In this document: positions 9,839 through 21,601 of the stretch, one piece after another
How the letters are laid out: each line of letters starts with the position of its first letter
Position numbering within the stretch: position 1 is the stretch's first letter
Assembly: GCA_963675135.1 (NCBI GenBank)
Contig: OY776129.1
Location: 42,758,141-42,822,140 of the forward strand
Reading direction: 5' to 3'
DNA length: 64,000 nucleotides
DNA from: Galeopsis tetrahit
Lineage: Eukaryota > Streptophyta > Magnoliopsida > Lamiales > Lamiaceae
The notes under the pieces: model-generated
What the model saw: the letters and a program-made list of their open reading frames with translations, nothing else
Database searches by the model: none
Told to the model about the DNA's origin: nothing
Program-made: the position numbers and the translations under genes

Positions 9839-10800
9839 ATATTTAAATGTATATAGAGATGTATACATAAATATAAAAATCTATGTACAAAATATTTATC
9901 ATGGCGAGTTCAGATGGGGCACAAGGTGGGGTGTATAAATATCGTCCATGCCCAATTTAAAGTTTTTCAGTTTTCTCATGAAAATTAAATATAAATTGGC
10001 AAAAAGACCAAATAATTGTCTCGATTAGAGCGGGTCGAGACGGGTCACCACAAATTCGATATTAATTGTTGTCGGAAATTTTATGTTTATTTTTTATAAT
10101 TGTGTCAAAACACGTTGTTGGAATATGTTCATCTGTTGAGGAGAACACAATTGTCAAATGATTTTCCAACTCATCTGGATATGCAATCTAATCTAAATTT
10201 TTAGATAATTCGTAAATAAATTACTAATTTTAAATATTATTGATTTTTTTTTCAGTCTTATTTGTGCTCGAATCTAACATAAATATAGATTTTTTGCTGA
10301 CATGACACTTCTATAATGAAACAACATTGTTTTTTAATCTGATCTAATCTCAAAATGTATGATTCGACATAAATAATGCTACTAATTTGTAATAATATTT
10401 AAAGTTAGTGATTTATTTGTAATTATTTAAAGGTTTAGAGTAAATTACAAATGTGGTGATTTGATTTACAATTAATTCTAAATAATTTGAAAGAAAATAC
10501 AATAATTAATTAGAGTATGATATTTTGAAATAGTCAATGAAGTATATGATACATATGTTCAATCAATAACTTAAATACACATTATAATTTTTAAAATCAA
10601 TATCTTTATTTCATAAAATGACCGCATATATAAAATTAGCCACAATATATAACATATAAATAAAATTAACCGTGTATAATGGCATATAAGAAAAAATAGT
10701 CCAAAATTTTATAAGGGTAATTTTTTTTTTTTTTTTTTTTTTATGTATCTCGAATGATTGTGGTTGACCTTTAAAAAAAAAAAAAAAAAAGGTAGAAGGC
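9839..10800. other. AT-rich intergenic DNA upstream of RPL10
   Basis: I see no coding frame and no clear element ends. At 10722-10791 a run of about 20 T is followed 32 nt later by a run of about 18 A, which could pair. The downstream part passes into the RPL10 promoter. Confidence 0.5.
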
Positions 10801-10888
10801 AGCCCAATATTGACGTGGTCTAATTAGTCCAGGAAGCTTCTGGACCTTAGTTTAATGTTAGGCGGCCCAATTTGCATAAACAAGCCCA
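10801..10888 (+). promoter_or_regulatory. RPL10 promoter with site II-like GGCCCA elements
   Basis: AGCCCAA at 10801, GGCCCAA at 10864 and AAGCCCA at 10882 lie 100-190 bp upstream of the RPL10 ATG. Such TGGGCY (site II) motifs are typical of plant ribosomal protein promoters and are bound by TCP factors. No clear TATA box is seen. Confidence 0.55.
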
Positions 10889-10989
10889 CACGCTATTCTG
10901 CGACCATAACCTAGAATTTCATTACACTATTTCATTTCTTCTGTGGCGGATCACTTGTAAACGCGCCTACACCACCAACAGCAACAGCC

Positions 10990-12438
10990 ATGGGGAGAAG
11001 TAAGTTTCTTCTAATCAATAACTTCTTATTTTTATCTCTGTTGTCTGTGTCGTTGATTAGCCTATGCTGTTCTGTTTTATTGGATTATGTCTTGGAATCT
11101 TCAAGTTTGGAGAAATCTATAGGCTTTGTAGATTTGAGGGAATTTCGTAGATTAGGTTTGGTTGGTGTTGTGTAAATTTACGATATTAAGTTTTTAATAA
11201 TTTCAACAAATCCAATTAGGCTAATATTTTCAAAGTTTGTAATGCTCTCAAGTCTAATTTTGTTAGTTGACCTGATGTTTTGTTTAGTCATTCGATGTAT
11301 TGGACTTAGGTTATTTACTGTTTTCATAATATATGGAGTTCGTTGAGTTTTTATTGTTCTACATCGAGCTGGTTTTCTTTAGGAGCGCCTTCTGAATCAT
11401 ATAGAATGGGTGTGATGTTGGTGTATGTGAATCTCGTTTTGGATATATGAAGAGTCCTCTCATATACATTCTTAATTATAGACAGAGACATTTTACTGAA
11501 TGTATATAGATACTATTTAGTTACGAATTAATTGGATGCCTCTTGGTTGTAGGACCTGCAAGATGCTACCGTCAGATCAAGAACAAGCCATACCCCAAAT
11601 CCCGGTTTTGCCGTGGTGTGCCAGATCCCAAGATTAGGATCTATGACGTGGGGATGAAGAGAAAGGGTGTTGATGAGTTCCCATTCTGTGTTCATTTGGT
11701 CAGTTGGGAGAAGGAGAATGTGTCAAGTGAGGCGCTTGAGGCTGCTCGTATTGCTTGCAACAAGTACATGACTAAGTTTGCTGGAAAGGATGCCTTCCAC
11801 TTGAGGGTCAGGGTCCACCCCTTCCACGTGTTGAGGATAAACAAGATGCTCTCGTGTGCTGGAGCTGATAGGCTCCAAACTGGTATGAGGGGTGCTTTTG
11901 GAAAGCCACAGGGTGTTTGTGCTCGTGTTGCTATTGGGCAAGTTCTTCTCTCTGTCCGATGCAAGGATACCAACAGCCATCATGCTCAGGAGGCTCTTCG
12001 TCGTGCTAAGTTCAAGTTCCCTGGCCGTCAAAAGATTATTGTCAGCAGGAAGTGGTATGCTATTATCTGTCGTATTTGGCAACATATATTATTTATTGTG
12101 CTCTGCTTAAATTAATGTTTCACTCCTATGCTGATTTCAGGGGTTTCACCAAACACAACAGGAGTGATTACTTGAGGTGGAAATCAGAGAACAGGATCCA
12201 GTCTGATGGTGTCAATGCCAAGGTTAGTTTAACTCAAGAATTGCAACTGAGTTTATGATTAAGGCATATTTTATTTACTTACTGTGACTATATTGTAGTA
12301 CTTGATAATTCTCTACCTTTGCACACTGAATTTGATTTGGAATTCTGTTTGCAGCTTCTGGGTTGCCATGGACCATTGGCGAACCGTCAGCCAGGAAGAG
12401 CTTTTCTAACGGCTGCTGGTGCAACTGCTTCTGCTTAG
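10990..12438 (+). CDS. RPL10: 60S ribosomal protein L10 (uL16), 4 coding exons, 225 aa
   Basis: The exons are 10990-10999, 11553-12054, 12141-12222 and 12355-12438, all with GT..AG introns and consistent phases, giving 226 codons ending in TAG. The protein starts MGRRPARCYR, contains the uL16 signature around MLSCAGADRLQTGMRGAFGK and PQGVCARV, and ends in the plant-type tail TAAGATASA. uL16 is a structural protein of the large subunit, near the peptidyl transferase centre and the P-site tRNA, and is loaded late in cytoplasmic 60S maturation. Exon 1 is only 10 nt long: ATG plus seven bases. Site II-like promoter motifs upstream fit coordinated ribosomal protein expression. Nothing is broken, so this is a functional gene by sequence. 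It converges on the B3 gene downstream. Confidence 0.97.
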
Positions 12439-13022
12439 GATATATATCTGCTATTAGCTACCTTGGCCTTAAACTTACAGCTTTAGTTGTCTGGTGTTGT
12501 CTTTAAAGACCTTGAATGTTTTTCTTTTTGAATATTGCCTTTATAATTTCTGAATCATTTGTTTTGCTTATGAAATACATTGAGTTGTTGAGCAAGATTT
12601 TGCTTTTATGTTATGATTTGTGTTTAATTTTTTCTTGCGCAATTGTTTTTCCTACTTGGCTCTTTTTTCTATATACTCCTATTACTTTATTTCTTGTCTT
12701 CAAAATTAAAAGATACAAGACCCACAAGATTATTATAACATGTACTACATCTTAATTTATATGAATGAATACTTGAATATCTGAATTTGTGTTGTGTATG
12801 GTTTCGTCTGTAACCATGTGTGTTCAATTTTGTAATTTGGGTGCGTTTATTTTGTTAACTCCAAAGGCGAGTAGAAAACAGTGTAGCCTACATGTAATTA
12901 AGCAAAAGTGTATAGGGCTTGTAAAAGTGTTAGGTATGAGTTTGATTTGTTCATGACTTCAAGAATCATATCTGGGGCAGAAACCATACATCAAACTAAA
13001 AAGTTTCAGGTGTGTTACGAGG
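12439..13022 (+). other. RPL10 3' UTR and downstream intergenic DNA
   Basis: T-rich sequence typical of a plant 3' UTR follows the stop. Open frames here are short and lack conserved features. The polyadenylation site cannot be fixed by eye. Confidence 0.4.
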
Positions 13023-13030
13023 TTACAATC

Positions 13031-13184
13031 TAGACATGTGCAAAATCAGAAATGGTTGAACTGCCGATTTTGATTCGAAAATCTAATTCAAACCGTCTGA
13101 ACTGGTGGTTTAAAACTGTAACTAGTCCAGTTCGGTTTCGATTTGGAAAATGGCCAACGGTTTCGAACCGTGTGAACATGTCTA
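13031..13184. mobile_element. hAT-type MITE, 154 bp, between RPL10 and the B3 gene
   Basis: The termini are TAGACATG at 13031 and CATGTCTA ending at 13184. The flanking 8-mers TTACAATC (13023-13030) and ATACAATC (13185-13192) match at 7 of 8 positions, the expected hAT duplication length. It shares ends with 9016-9456. Confidence 0.85.
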
Positions 13185-13192
13185 ATACAATC

Positions 13193-13567
13193 TAACAAAA
13201 CTAGGGAAAAAATTATGAAGGAATGTGCAAGTTTTATGTTAAATTGCGCATCTACATTGTAGACAGTATATTTATTTTTGGGTTCATAATTTTCAATGCT
13301 TGTTTCGTTATATGACTACTCAAGCTCATAATTTACAAACCATACTTTTCATCTCCAAAATCACTCGACATCTCCAAGTAGCATAGAAATTAGCAAAATA
13401 AATGGGTGTTTTGTTACATTTCAAAAGGCAGGTAATGTATACAATACAGGCCATGCTCAGCAACTGACGTCATAATAAACTGTTCCATGTTTCCTTTCAG
13501 TAACTCGCCTACTTTACTACTCTCAAAAACTCACTCTGATGGTAAAAGTAAAACCTCACAAAATCAG
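13193..13567 (-). other. Probable 3' UTR of the B3 gene and convergent spacer
   Basis: The B3 stop codon is at 13568-13570 on the minus strand, so its 3' UTR lies here. I see no other feature. Confidence 0.35.
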
Positions 13568-15453
13568 TTACCTTGTTCTCAAACTCCGCCTTGTGGCTAT
13601 AACCTGTGAGGATTTTTTTGTCTTGGATTTCGTCGACTCCTGCAATTCAGGGCTGCTGACTTTCTTCATGTTTTTAGTGGATTTCTTTATCGTTGAATCC
13701 TGCAATTCAGTGCTGCTGACTTTCTTCTGGTTTTTTGTCTCCCTCTTAAGTGTTTCCTCACCATCACTCTCAACTTCTGACACATTATCGTTTTGATCCT
13801 TACTGTCAGATGCTCTAACTATGTGAACCTGCAAAACGATCATTGTTTTTAAGCGTAAATTCCAGCAAATTCCTAGATAAAGCCAAGTAGAAGATTATAG
13901 AGACATGAATCTTTAAGCAAAGAGGTACTAATTATCATTACGTGTTTGAGAACCAAACCAAACCAACCTTAAATCTTGTTGGCTCAATCAATTCAAAGAC
14001 TAAAGCATCACCATCGTCCAGTTTATGATCCAATGCAAATGCTCTCCATCCACCACTAAGTCCAGTTCTCTTGCTAATGAAAATGGCGTCATATTCAGAG
14101 CCTTCCTCGTTCTCTAACACCAAATCCACCGTGGACTTTGGGAGGTGGTCCTCACAAAATTTAGTTGGAAGACCCTGCACAGATGGATACCATGCTTCAT
14201 GCTCCAATATTATCTCATAATGCTAGATTATGCAGCAGCTGAAACTTACCAACCAAAAACAACTATAAACATGAGACCGAAGCATTGATTTGACAAAAGA
14301 CGGATTTTCAGTTTGCAGATTGCTTTGGAGCTTCTCTGCACACTTGTAAGCTTGAGCTCTTTCTTCGTACGAGGCTACTTTAACTTCTTCAACTGGTCTT
14401 GCAAGGTAACTTTCATTCCACAACTACCAACATTATGTGCGATAATTGTTTAATGGATAAAACTATAGCTGAAATCAGTATAAACATATTACCTTGCCCA
14501 TGAAGAATCCAACCTTGATCTCTTTCGAAGTGAAGGAAGCACGCCAATATCAACCTGTGGCAATGACCAATCACAGTCAAACAAGGCATAAGCAGGAATC
14601 TAAATCCACTTATATTCTAGCAACTGAAAAGTATTATTGACTAACCACAAAAATAGTAAGAATATATTATTTGATCTCCTTTGCAATAACAGAAACTGCA
14701 GTAATTAGACATGATATATACTAAGTTTATCTTCCTCGTGACTAGTAGAGTTCTCATTTGTAGCCTTTTCACATTGAAAACATTCACCCCATTATGAGGA
14801 AATTTTGTTATATTGTGTATATAGTGGAGTAGTAAATATTGTATATATTTATTGGAAGCTCTAAATAGACTTGTAGTCGCCAGAAGTTGAACAATTAAAG
14901 TGTGATTGATCTAAAAGTGGAATAAGTTGGATGCCAATACTTACATCATCACGATATGAAGAAACTGCATTACGTGCACGAGATGAACGTCTTGGTTCTA
15001 CTGCGTAAATGTCAGTTGGTTTTGGACCTTTAGGACGACCATACTGTCTCTGCATAACATGAACGTAGAACAATTTATACATACAAGGATGTAAACATAT
15101 ATATATCCATGGATAAGTAAGAAACAAGCAGTAGATTTTATCCAAATGAATAGAGCGCTGGAACATCAAATATCACCTTGGGTTTCTCAGACTTCTTCAT
15201 ATCTGACAGGCCTTTAGATAACTTGTCCAGCCCCAATTCCTGCAAGAAAATAAGGATTAAGAAATGAATTAATTTTCATATACAGACAAAATTAATGGAG
15301 ATACTTATTGTAATGTAGGCATTGGGAACAAGAGCTGGATCACTGTCACAAAAACAAAAGGATTTCCTTTGGTACCTCAAGTCTTCTTTTGTTTTCCAAA
15401 AGCCTCTGCTTTCGAGCATCTTCGTAAGTTTTGGCCCCGCTTTCATCTTCCAT
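13568..15453 (-). CDS. B3 domain DNA-binding protein, At3g19184/At5g42700 type, 7 coding exons, 307 aa
   Basis: Minus-strand exons are 15453-15376, 15239-15177, 15049-14945, 14554-14493, 14397-14250, 14174-13968 and 13828-13568; all junctions are GT..AG and the sum is exactly 308 codons. Residues about 1-60 carry the family N-terminus with YEDARKQRLLENKRRLEEL. Next come basic motifs RQYGRPKGPKP and PRRSSRAR. The B3 domain spans about 160-255 and includes FVKSMLRSHVYSCFWLGLP, KFCEDHLPK and GLSGGWRAFALDHKLDDGDA. The Ser/Lys-rich tail holds two similar KKVSS.ELQ.ST units. B3 domains bind DNA in the nucleus; targets of this subgroup are poorly known. The frame is open upstream of the ATG as far as the probable acceptor at 15510-15509, but no earlier in-frame ATG exists there. 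Confidence 0.92.
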
Positions 15454-16800
15454 TGATGCCAAAACAATCAGCAAAGTCCCTGGATTATGCAGAACAAGAT
15501 TCTCATCCCTAAAATGTAAATGAAACAGAGATATATACGGAAAATTTCTCTATTACTCATTAGGTAAGTTTTCTATGCCACTAGGCTCTAGTATCCAAAC
15601 AATAACCCATTTAAAATAGTCAGCCATCATGTTTTCTTACAGAACCTCTTGAGTTTTTTTTTCCATGTAGTTTTCATTTGAACCGCATACAGAACTCTAA
15701 ATAATCAAAGCACTTCTGAGTACAAGACGAATAATCACTCAAATTCATTGACATCATCAGCTGTAGGTTCTCAAAAAAATAAAAAATCATCAGCCTTAGA
15801 ATCAATGCACTCTCAGACAAACTATGGATCATCCGTAGCTATGTTGCTCAGACTCTTCAAAACTTGAGGAGTACCGATATCCTGAGGATCCGACATGGGT
15901 ATATATATATATAGGAATATCCCCACACACGTGTCCTAATTTTGGATATTTTTTTGACGTGTCCACGTATCCTAAATTCAGGAAACATGAGAGTCGGACT
16001 TCTAGATATAGACCCGTGTCTGACACTCGCACCCGAGTCCAAGCAACATAGATCAGTAGTATGAAAACAAGTCAGTGCAAAATAGTACTCCTACTAATAC
16101 GAATTGGTATCAGAGAATTTATAAGATAAATAATGAGAAGGTTTAAAAGAATACATATTGAATGAACATTTTTTATTTACTGATGCTTAAACAATACTAC
16201 ATCACAGGTATGACATAAAATCCTGCAATAAATGCTTAAAAAGAAGAAGATCCTTGCAATGCAGTTAATCAAATCATATATACACGTTTTTAACATACAA
16301 GATTAACAAAACCGGAGCAGTTTCCCGATCAAATTCAGGCCAGAAACTCATAATTAAAGTGTGAGAAAACATAAACGTTACTTTGTCATTAACTACTCTT
16401 TTGCTCGAAATCGCAAGTTGTCCATTAATAGCAGCCAAAACTCAGAAACTTATTCGAAAATTCAATATATTTCTCAAGACCCATGACTACATTTTGGAAG
16501 GGAATGGTAAAAAAATCCGTTAAAATGCATGAATGTGACTGTAGACATCATCATGAACCCGTTAACATCTCATAAAATTTGTTTAAGTTCGGCCTTGAAT
16601 AACAAAAACAGAAACTCGGTTCGGTGCAAAAAAAAAATAAAAAATGCAGCACACAGAAAACAAGGGTTCGAAAAAAATGTTACAGCTAGAGCAAGGAAAA
16701 TACTGAAATTAAAGATGATTCAACACTTACTAGTATCGAAATTCAGCTGAATGAACGCCCTTCGGAGAGTAAAGAGAAATGTATGTAAGAGAGAGGGAGC
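15454..16800 (-). promoter_or_regulatory. Probable 5' UTR, 5'-UTR intron and leader of the B3 gene
   Basis: A good acceptor (TTTTAG, exon from 15508) precedes the start exon, and a GTAAGT donor lies at 16730-16725 after a pyrimidine-rich leader at about 16731-16800. This suggests a non-coding first exon and an intron of about 1.2 kb. The leader part from 15508 contains an ATG at 15506 opening a 12-codon uORF that overlaps nothing downstream. The intron holds the hAT MITE at 15839-16051. Transcript evidence would be needed to fix the leader. Confidence 0.45.
15839..16051. mobile_element. hAT-type MITE, 213 bp, in the presumed B3 5'-UTR intron
   Basis: Inverted ends CTATGTTGCTCAGACTC (15839) and GAGTCCAAGCAACATAG (to 16051) flank GGATCCGACA- and CCCGTGTC-rich sequence. 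This arrangement is known from dispersed MITEs of asterids. The flanking 8-mers ATCCGTAG and ATCAGTAG match at 7 of 8 positions. Confidence 0.85.
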
Positions 16801-16956
16801 GAGGGAAAAGGCCTTTTGAAATTGAAGAGACACAAAATGACTTGCCCTCACTCAGTTTGAATTGAACTGAATACACCCTTTTTACTCTTCACCTTTGGGC
16901 TTCTCGGCCTTTCTACAGCTCACAAATGTAGAAATGAAATAGCATCCATTTGAAAA

Positions 16957-17973
16957 GGGTTGGGGTATATACCCCTCCAGCTTTGTTTAATACACCCCCC
17001 CTTCCATTTATTAATTAAATATGTAAGTAAAATACCACATTTGCCCTTTTAGTAAAATATGTTAGATAGATACACTCCCCTAAACTCTAACCCTAATTTT
17101 TAATCCTAACCCTAATTCCAAATAAAACAGATGTCGTAGCCGCTGCCGACGACCATCCCTCCACCTCCGGCCGCCGACGACTAAATAAATCTAAAAAAAA
17201 TGAAGAAATAAAAACAACAATTTTTTTCGACCAATTGACATTGGTTTCTCAACCATAGAGTATATTGTCGACTATATATTGTTGACAAAAATCACTCCAG
17301 TCGACAACATTTTACCGAATAATTTTTTATTTTTTTTTAAATCTTCCTTTTCAAAAAGATATTGTCGACCATAAACATTGTGGTTGACAACAATTTATCG
17401 ACCACAAAGTTTATGGTCGACAATATCTAGTTGAAAATAATAAAAAAGAAAAGAAATGAAAGAAGAGTGGAAGAAGAGGGAGTAGCCGTCGTCAGGGAGA
17501 GGAGAAGGTGCCGTCGGCGCAGCAGAAGGAACGAAAGAAGAAAAAAAAAAACAAATCTGGTTCAGCCGCCGTGAGGGCGGGTGGCACGGAGAGGGGGCAC
17601 TGGGATGAGGCGCAGAGAAATGAGACGGAAGGGGCATAGCGACGGACCTCCATGGCGTAGATAGAGAGAGAGAACATAAATTAAAAAAAAAAAAGTGGGG
17701 ACGGCGGCGGCTACGCTGGTGGGCAGCTGGGCCTGGGGCGGTGGGTTATTTGAGAAGATGTAAGGTTAGGGTTAAATGAAGAAGATGAAGGTTGGAGAAG
17801 ATGTAGGAAAAATTAGGGTTTTAGGGGGTGTGAATTTATCCTACACAATTGTAAGAGATAAGGGTATAATAGATAATTTAGGGGGAGTGCATTTATCTTA
17901 CATGTATTTTGAGGGTAGTACGTGTATCGGGAGGGTGCATCTATCAAAGCTGAAGGGGTATATACCCCAACCC
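16957..17973. mobile_element. Non-autonomous Mutator-like element, copy 2
   Basis: It starts GGGTTGGGGTATATACCCC and ends TATACCCCAACCC. The flanks ATTTGAAAA and ATTTGAATT match at 7 of 9. Order inside is as in copy 1: ends with telomere-like CCCTAA/TTAGGG motifs (17086-17115, 17764-17840), a GC-rich block, a GTCGA hairpin cluster at 17225-17430, and a second GC-rich block at 17480-17760. The strongest hairpin has perfect 20-bp arms at 17357-17376 and 17409-17428. There is no transposase frame. Confidence 0.8.
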
Positions 17974-19540
17974 ATTTGAATTTTTTTTTTTTTTTTTTTT
18001 AAAGTAAAGGTGATTCAATATAACACATTTGAGTACAATGGTTACTCAAAACCCATTACAATGAAAATGAAAATAACCGATCAAAATACTTAAAAGGAGG
18101 TACACATCCAAGGAGCAATATCTCAATTGTGAAAAAAAAAATCTATAATCTTATGAGCTTTTAACCATTTTCGGGTGCTAAACTTAATGCTGTCCAATAT
18201 CACATCCATTTGAAAATTACTCATTTTGTCCTTTTAGTGTTCTATCAAAAAATATTGCTCCCTTCGTTCTATAGTACTTTTTACATTTTCTTTTTCGGGA
18301 TGTCCACAATAACTTTCACACCCGAAAAACTCTTTATAAACCCCACTCTTATAATATCTACAATTTTACATAAAGTGTTAATACTTTTGAGCTCACACAT
18401 ACATACAACTTAAGTCATTTAATTATTTTATACATAAATTTTATAAAATTATCCTTCAAAACTCTACTCATTATTACATTATTTTTAAAAATGTGTTCAC
18501 TTACCTGTAAAAGGTAATCCGGGACAAAAATGAGTATTTTTTTTGTCAATACCCATTTTTCTATTCTACTGCATATTCTAATATCTAGATTATTGACATG
18601 TCTAAAGTAAAAAATAATCAACATTATTGACATATTTAAAGTGAAATAATCAACATTCAATTATAAAGAAACATAAAAAAAAAAAGTGAATGCAACTGCA
18701 ATTAAAGAAAAAGTCTATAATTTTTAATTTATTTAATTTATTGTGTGAAAGGATTTTTTTACAGAAATAATACATGAGACGAGTAAAAGTATGAAATATA
18801 TTTACTCCATTAATTAAGTATATATAAGTATATAACTAAAGAAAAAATATTTTTTCACTTTCATTCTTAATATATCTCGGAATTAAAACGGTCCTTTCTT
18901 GACTGAAATTCAGCTTGAAAACAATTCACGTGATTATGAATTTATAATTGAATAACACATAGTATTTTTTTTTTTTGACACAACACAGTATATTACTATT
19001 AGTGTAGACTTCAGAGAGTTTGATTTAATGATTTAAGTGCTACATCCTGCATTCGTCTCCACAAACAATCTAATTAAGGGGAAAATGAAACATATATGCG
19101 TGGATTTGGGACACTATTTAGAACATAAAATGAATGAGCAGGTATTGGTATTGGTATTGGTATTGGTATTGGTATTCGCAATCGCAAATATGTCTTGAAT
19201 GAACATGTATGTATAAAAATAATATTTGAATCATGAATTATCAGGGACAGGGATAGATTTGTTATTCAAACTGAATACTTGAAGTTTGAGTTCCACTCGA
19301 TTACATTGACAAACAAAAAAATAAGTTTGACTTGACTCATAAACGAACCTATCAAGCTTAATGGATTTAAAAAAAAAAAAGTAATACCGAACCTAACGGA
19401 GCTCAAACCAACTCATTAATAAATAAAGTGTCTAACAAGCTTGACTCGTTTATCTAAAAAAACAAGTCAAGTCAAACTTACGAGCAACTCAGTTCACTTA
19501 ATAAGACTAATTAAGGATAAAGATGTATTCAATTTTAAGT
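17974..19540. other. AT-rich intergenic DNA with a hexanucleotide repeat
   Basis: I see no coding frame. A perfect (GGTATT)6 tract occupies 19141-19176. Sequence at 18255-18530 has weak Stowaway-like ends (CTCCCTTCGTTCTATAGTAC and a distant inverted TCCGGGACAAA) and may be a decayed MITE. Confidence 0.45.
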
Positions 19541-19549
19541 GATATAAAT

Positions 19550-21133
19550 GTGATTATATTTTTTTTAGTCCATTAAGTTACCACAATTTTGAATTTAGTC
19601 CATCAGGTTACCACTTTTTGAATTTAGTCCATTAAGTTTCGATTTATTTTGATTTTTGTCCAGTTACCTGCTACAGCAGGTTTAACAGGTCATTTTTTAA
19701 AACACACCCCATAAAATGTTAAACACACCACACTAAAATTTAAAAACCATTTTTTTTATTACTATACACACCCCAACTCTTTCCTATTTAATAAATTGCA
19801 AAAAATAATTAAATTAAAAAAAATTCAAATTAATATGAAAAATATAAATAAAACCTATAAAAATATGTTATCTTCAAAAATTAATCAAAGCTAAAAAAAT
19901 TAATTCATTTAATTAGTTTTGAAGATTTAGTTGATTTTCTACTATTTTTAAAATTTATTTAGCCTTATTTTCGACGTTTTTTATAGAAGCTAAAACACAA
20001 ATAAAATATTAATAAAACAATGGAGTTTTAAATTTTTTGATTTTATTTTTCTTTTAAGTATTTCTTTTATATTACATGAACCTACTAACACCCCATAAAT
20101 TTTATACACTCCAAAACGTTAAACACAAAAATTCAAAAATCAAATATAGTTAAATAAAATCATAAATATATTTAATAAATTGCTAAAAATAATTAAATTA
20201 AAAAAAGTAAGAATTCAAATTAATATAAAAAATATAAATAAAACCTATAAAAAATCACAAAAAACTTCAAAAATTAAACAAAGCTAAAAAAAAATTAATT
20301 AGTTTAAATAGTTTTGAAGATTTAGTTGATTTTTTTACTATTTTTGAAGATTTTTAATAAATTAAATAAAAAAATCTTTAAAAGTATTAAAAAAATTAAC
20401 TAAAAATTTAAAACTAATTAAATTAATTAATTTTTTAACTTTATTAAAATTTTGAATATTTATGTATTTTTTATATTAATTTGAATTCTTACTTTTTTTT
20501 AATTAAATTATTTTTGACCATTTATTAAATATGTTTATAATTTTATTTAATTTTATTTGTTTTTTGAATTTTTGTGTTCAACGTTGGGAGTGTATATAAA
20601 ATTTATGGGATGTAATATAAAAGAAATACTTAAAAGAAAAAAAAAATTAATTGGTCTATTAATGTTTTATTTGCGTTTTAACTTTTATAAAAAACTTCGA
20701 AAATAAGGTTAAATAAAATTTAAAAATAGTAAAAAATTTAAATCTTCAAAATTAATTAAATTAATTTTTTGTTTTTAGCTTTGTTTAATTTTTGAAGATA
20801 AATTTTATTTATATTTTTCATATTAATTTGAATTCTTATTTTTTTTAATTTAATTATTTTTGACAATTTATTTAATAGGAAAGAATTGAGGGTGTGTATA
20901 GTAATAAAAAATAATTTTTAAATTTTAGTGTAGTGTATTTAATATTTGAGATGTGTATAACATTTTATGATGTGTATTTTAAAAAATGACATGTTAAACC
21001 TGTTGTAGCAGGTAACTAGACCAAAATTAAAATAAAATAAAATGAAACTTAATGGACTAAATTCAAAAAGTGGTAACCTGGTGGACTAAATTCAAAATTG
21101 TGGTAACTTGATGGTCAAAAAAAATATAATCCC
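19550..21133. mobile_element. Long foldback element of Mutator type, 1584 bp
   Basis: It is flanked by a perfect 9-bp direct repeat GATATAAAT (19541-19549 and 21134-21142), the Mutator hallmark. The left end begins GTGATTATATTTTTTTTAG and the right end, inverted, GGGATTATATTTTTTTTGAC. The two halves are inverted copies of each other along nearly their whole length, for example TTACCTGCTACAGCAGG at 19662 against CCTGTTGTAGCAGGTAA at 20999, and the AAGATTTAGTTGA region on the left against its inverted match near 20740. Almost the entire element could fold into one hairpin. There is no coding frame. Confidence 0.85.
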
Positions 21134-21142
21134 GATATAAAT

Positions 21143-21601
21143 TTAACTTTCGAAGTGAACTGTACGAGATAAATTGTGTCCAAATAGAGGTGCAATTAGC
21201 ATTCATGTTTTCTTAATTAAGACAAAGAAAATGAGTAGGATTTGGATGTTAACTAGACCAAAACCTCCTGCACCCATCCCAGTCCCACCACAATCTCTGT
21301 AATTATGTATTGATTGGATAAACCATATACAATATAAAAACAAAAATAGTAAAAAGATCTTTGAATTAATGAAAATATTATTTTTTAGAATGGCAAGAGC
21401 AGACTATTGCAGAGCTTGTAAAACTCATCAAGCATTCTCACTCTGATTCAATACATATGAAAAAGTTTCAAAAAACAATGTCTGAGAAACTGAGCTGCAA
21501 GAACTCAGAATTCCTAACCTCCAAACGACAGGCATAACATATCAGCTTAGCTTATTATTCACTGGTAAAACAGAAATTTACGGAGCTTTTTCACAACAGC
21601 T
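21143..21601 (-). other. Spacer and probable 3' UTR of QCR8
   Basis: The QCR8 stop lies at 21602-21604 on the minus strand, so the 3' UTR is within this stretch. No other feature is visible. Confidence 0.4.

Noticed and set aside
18255..18530. Possible Stowaway MITE.
   Set aside because: Only one end is convincing and no TA-bounded inverted partner could be aligned.
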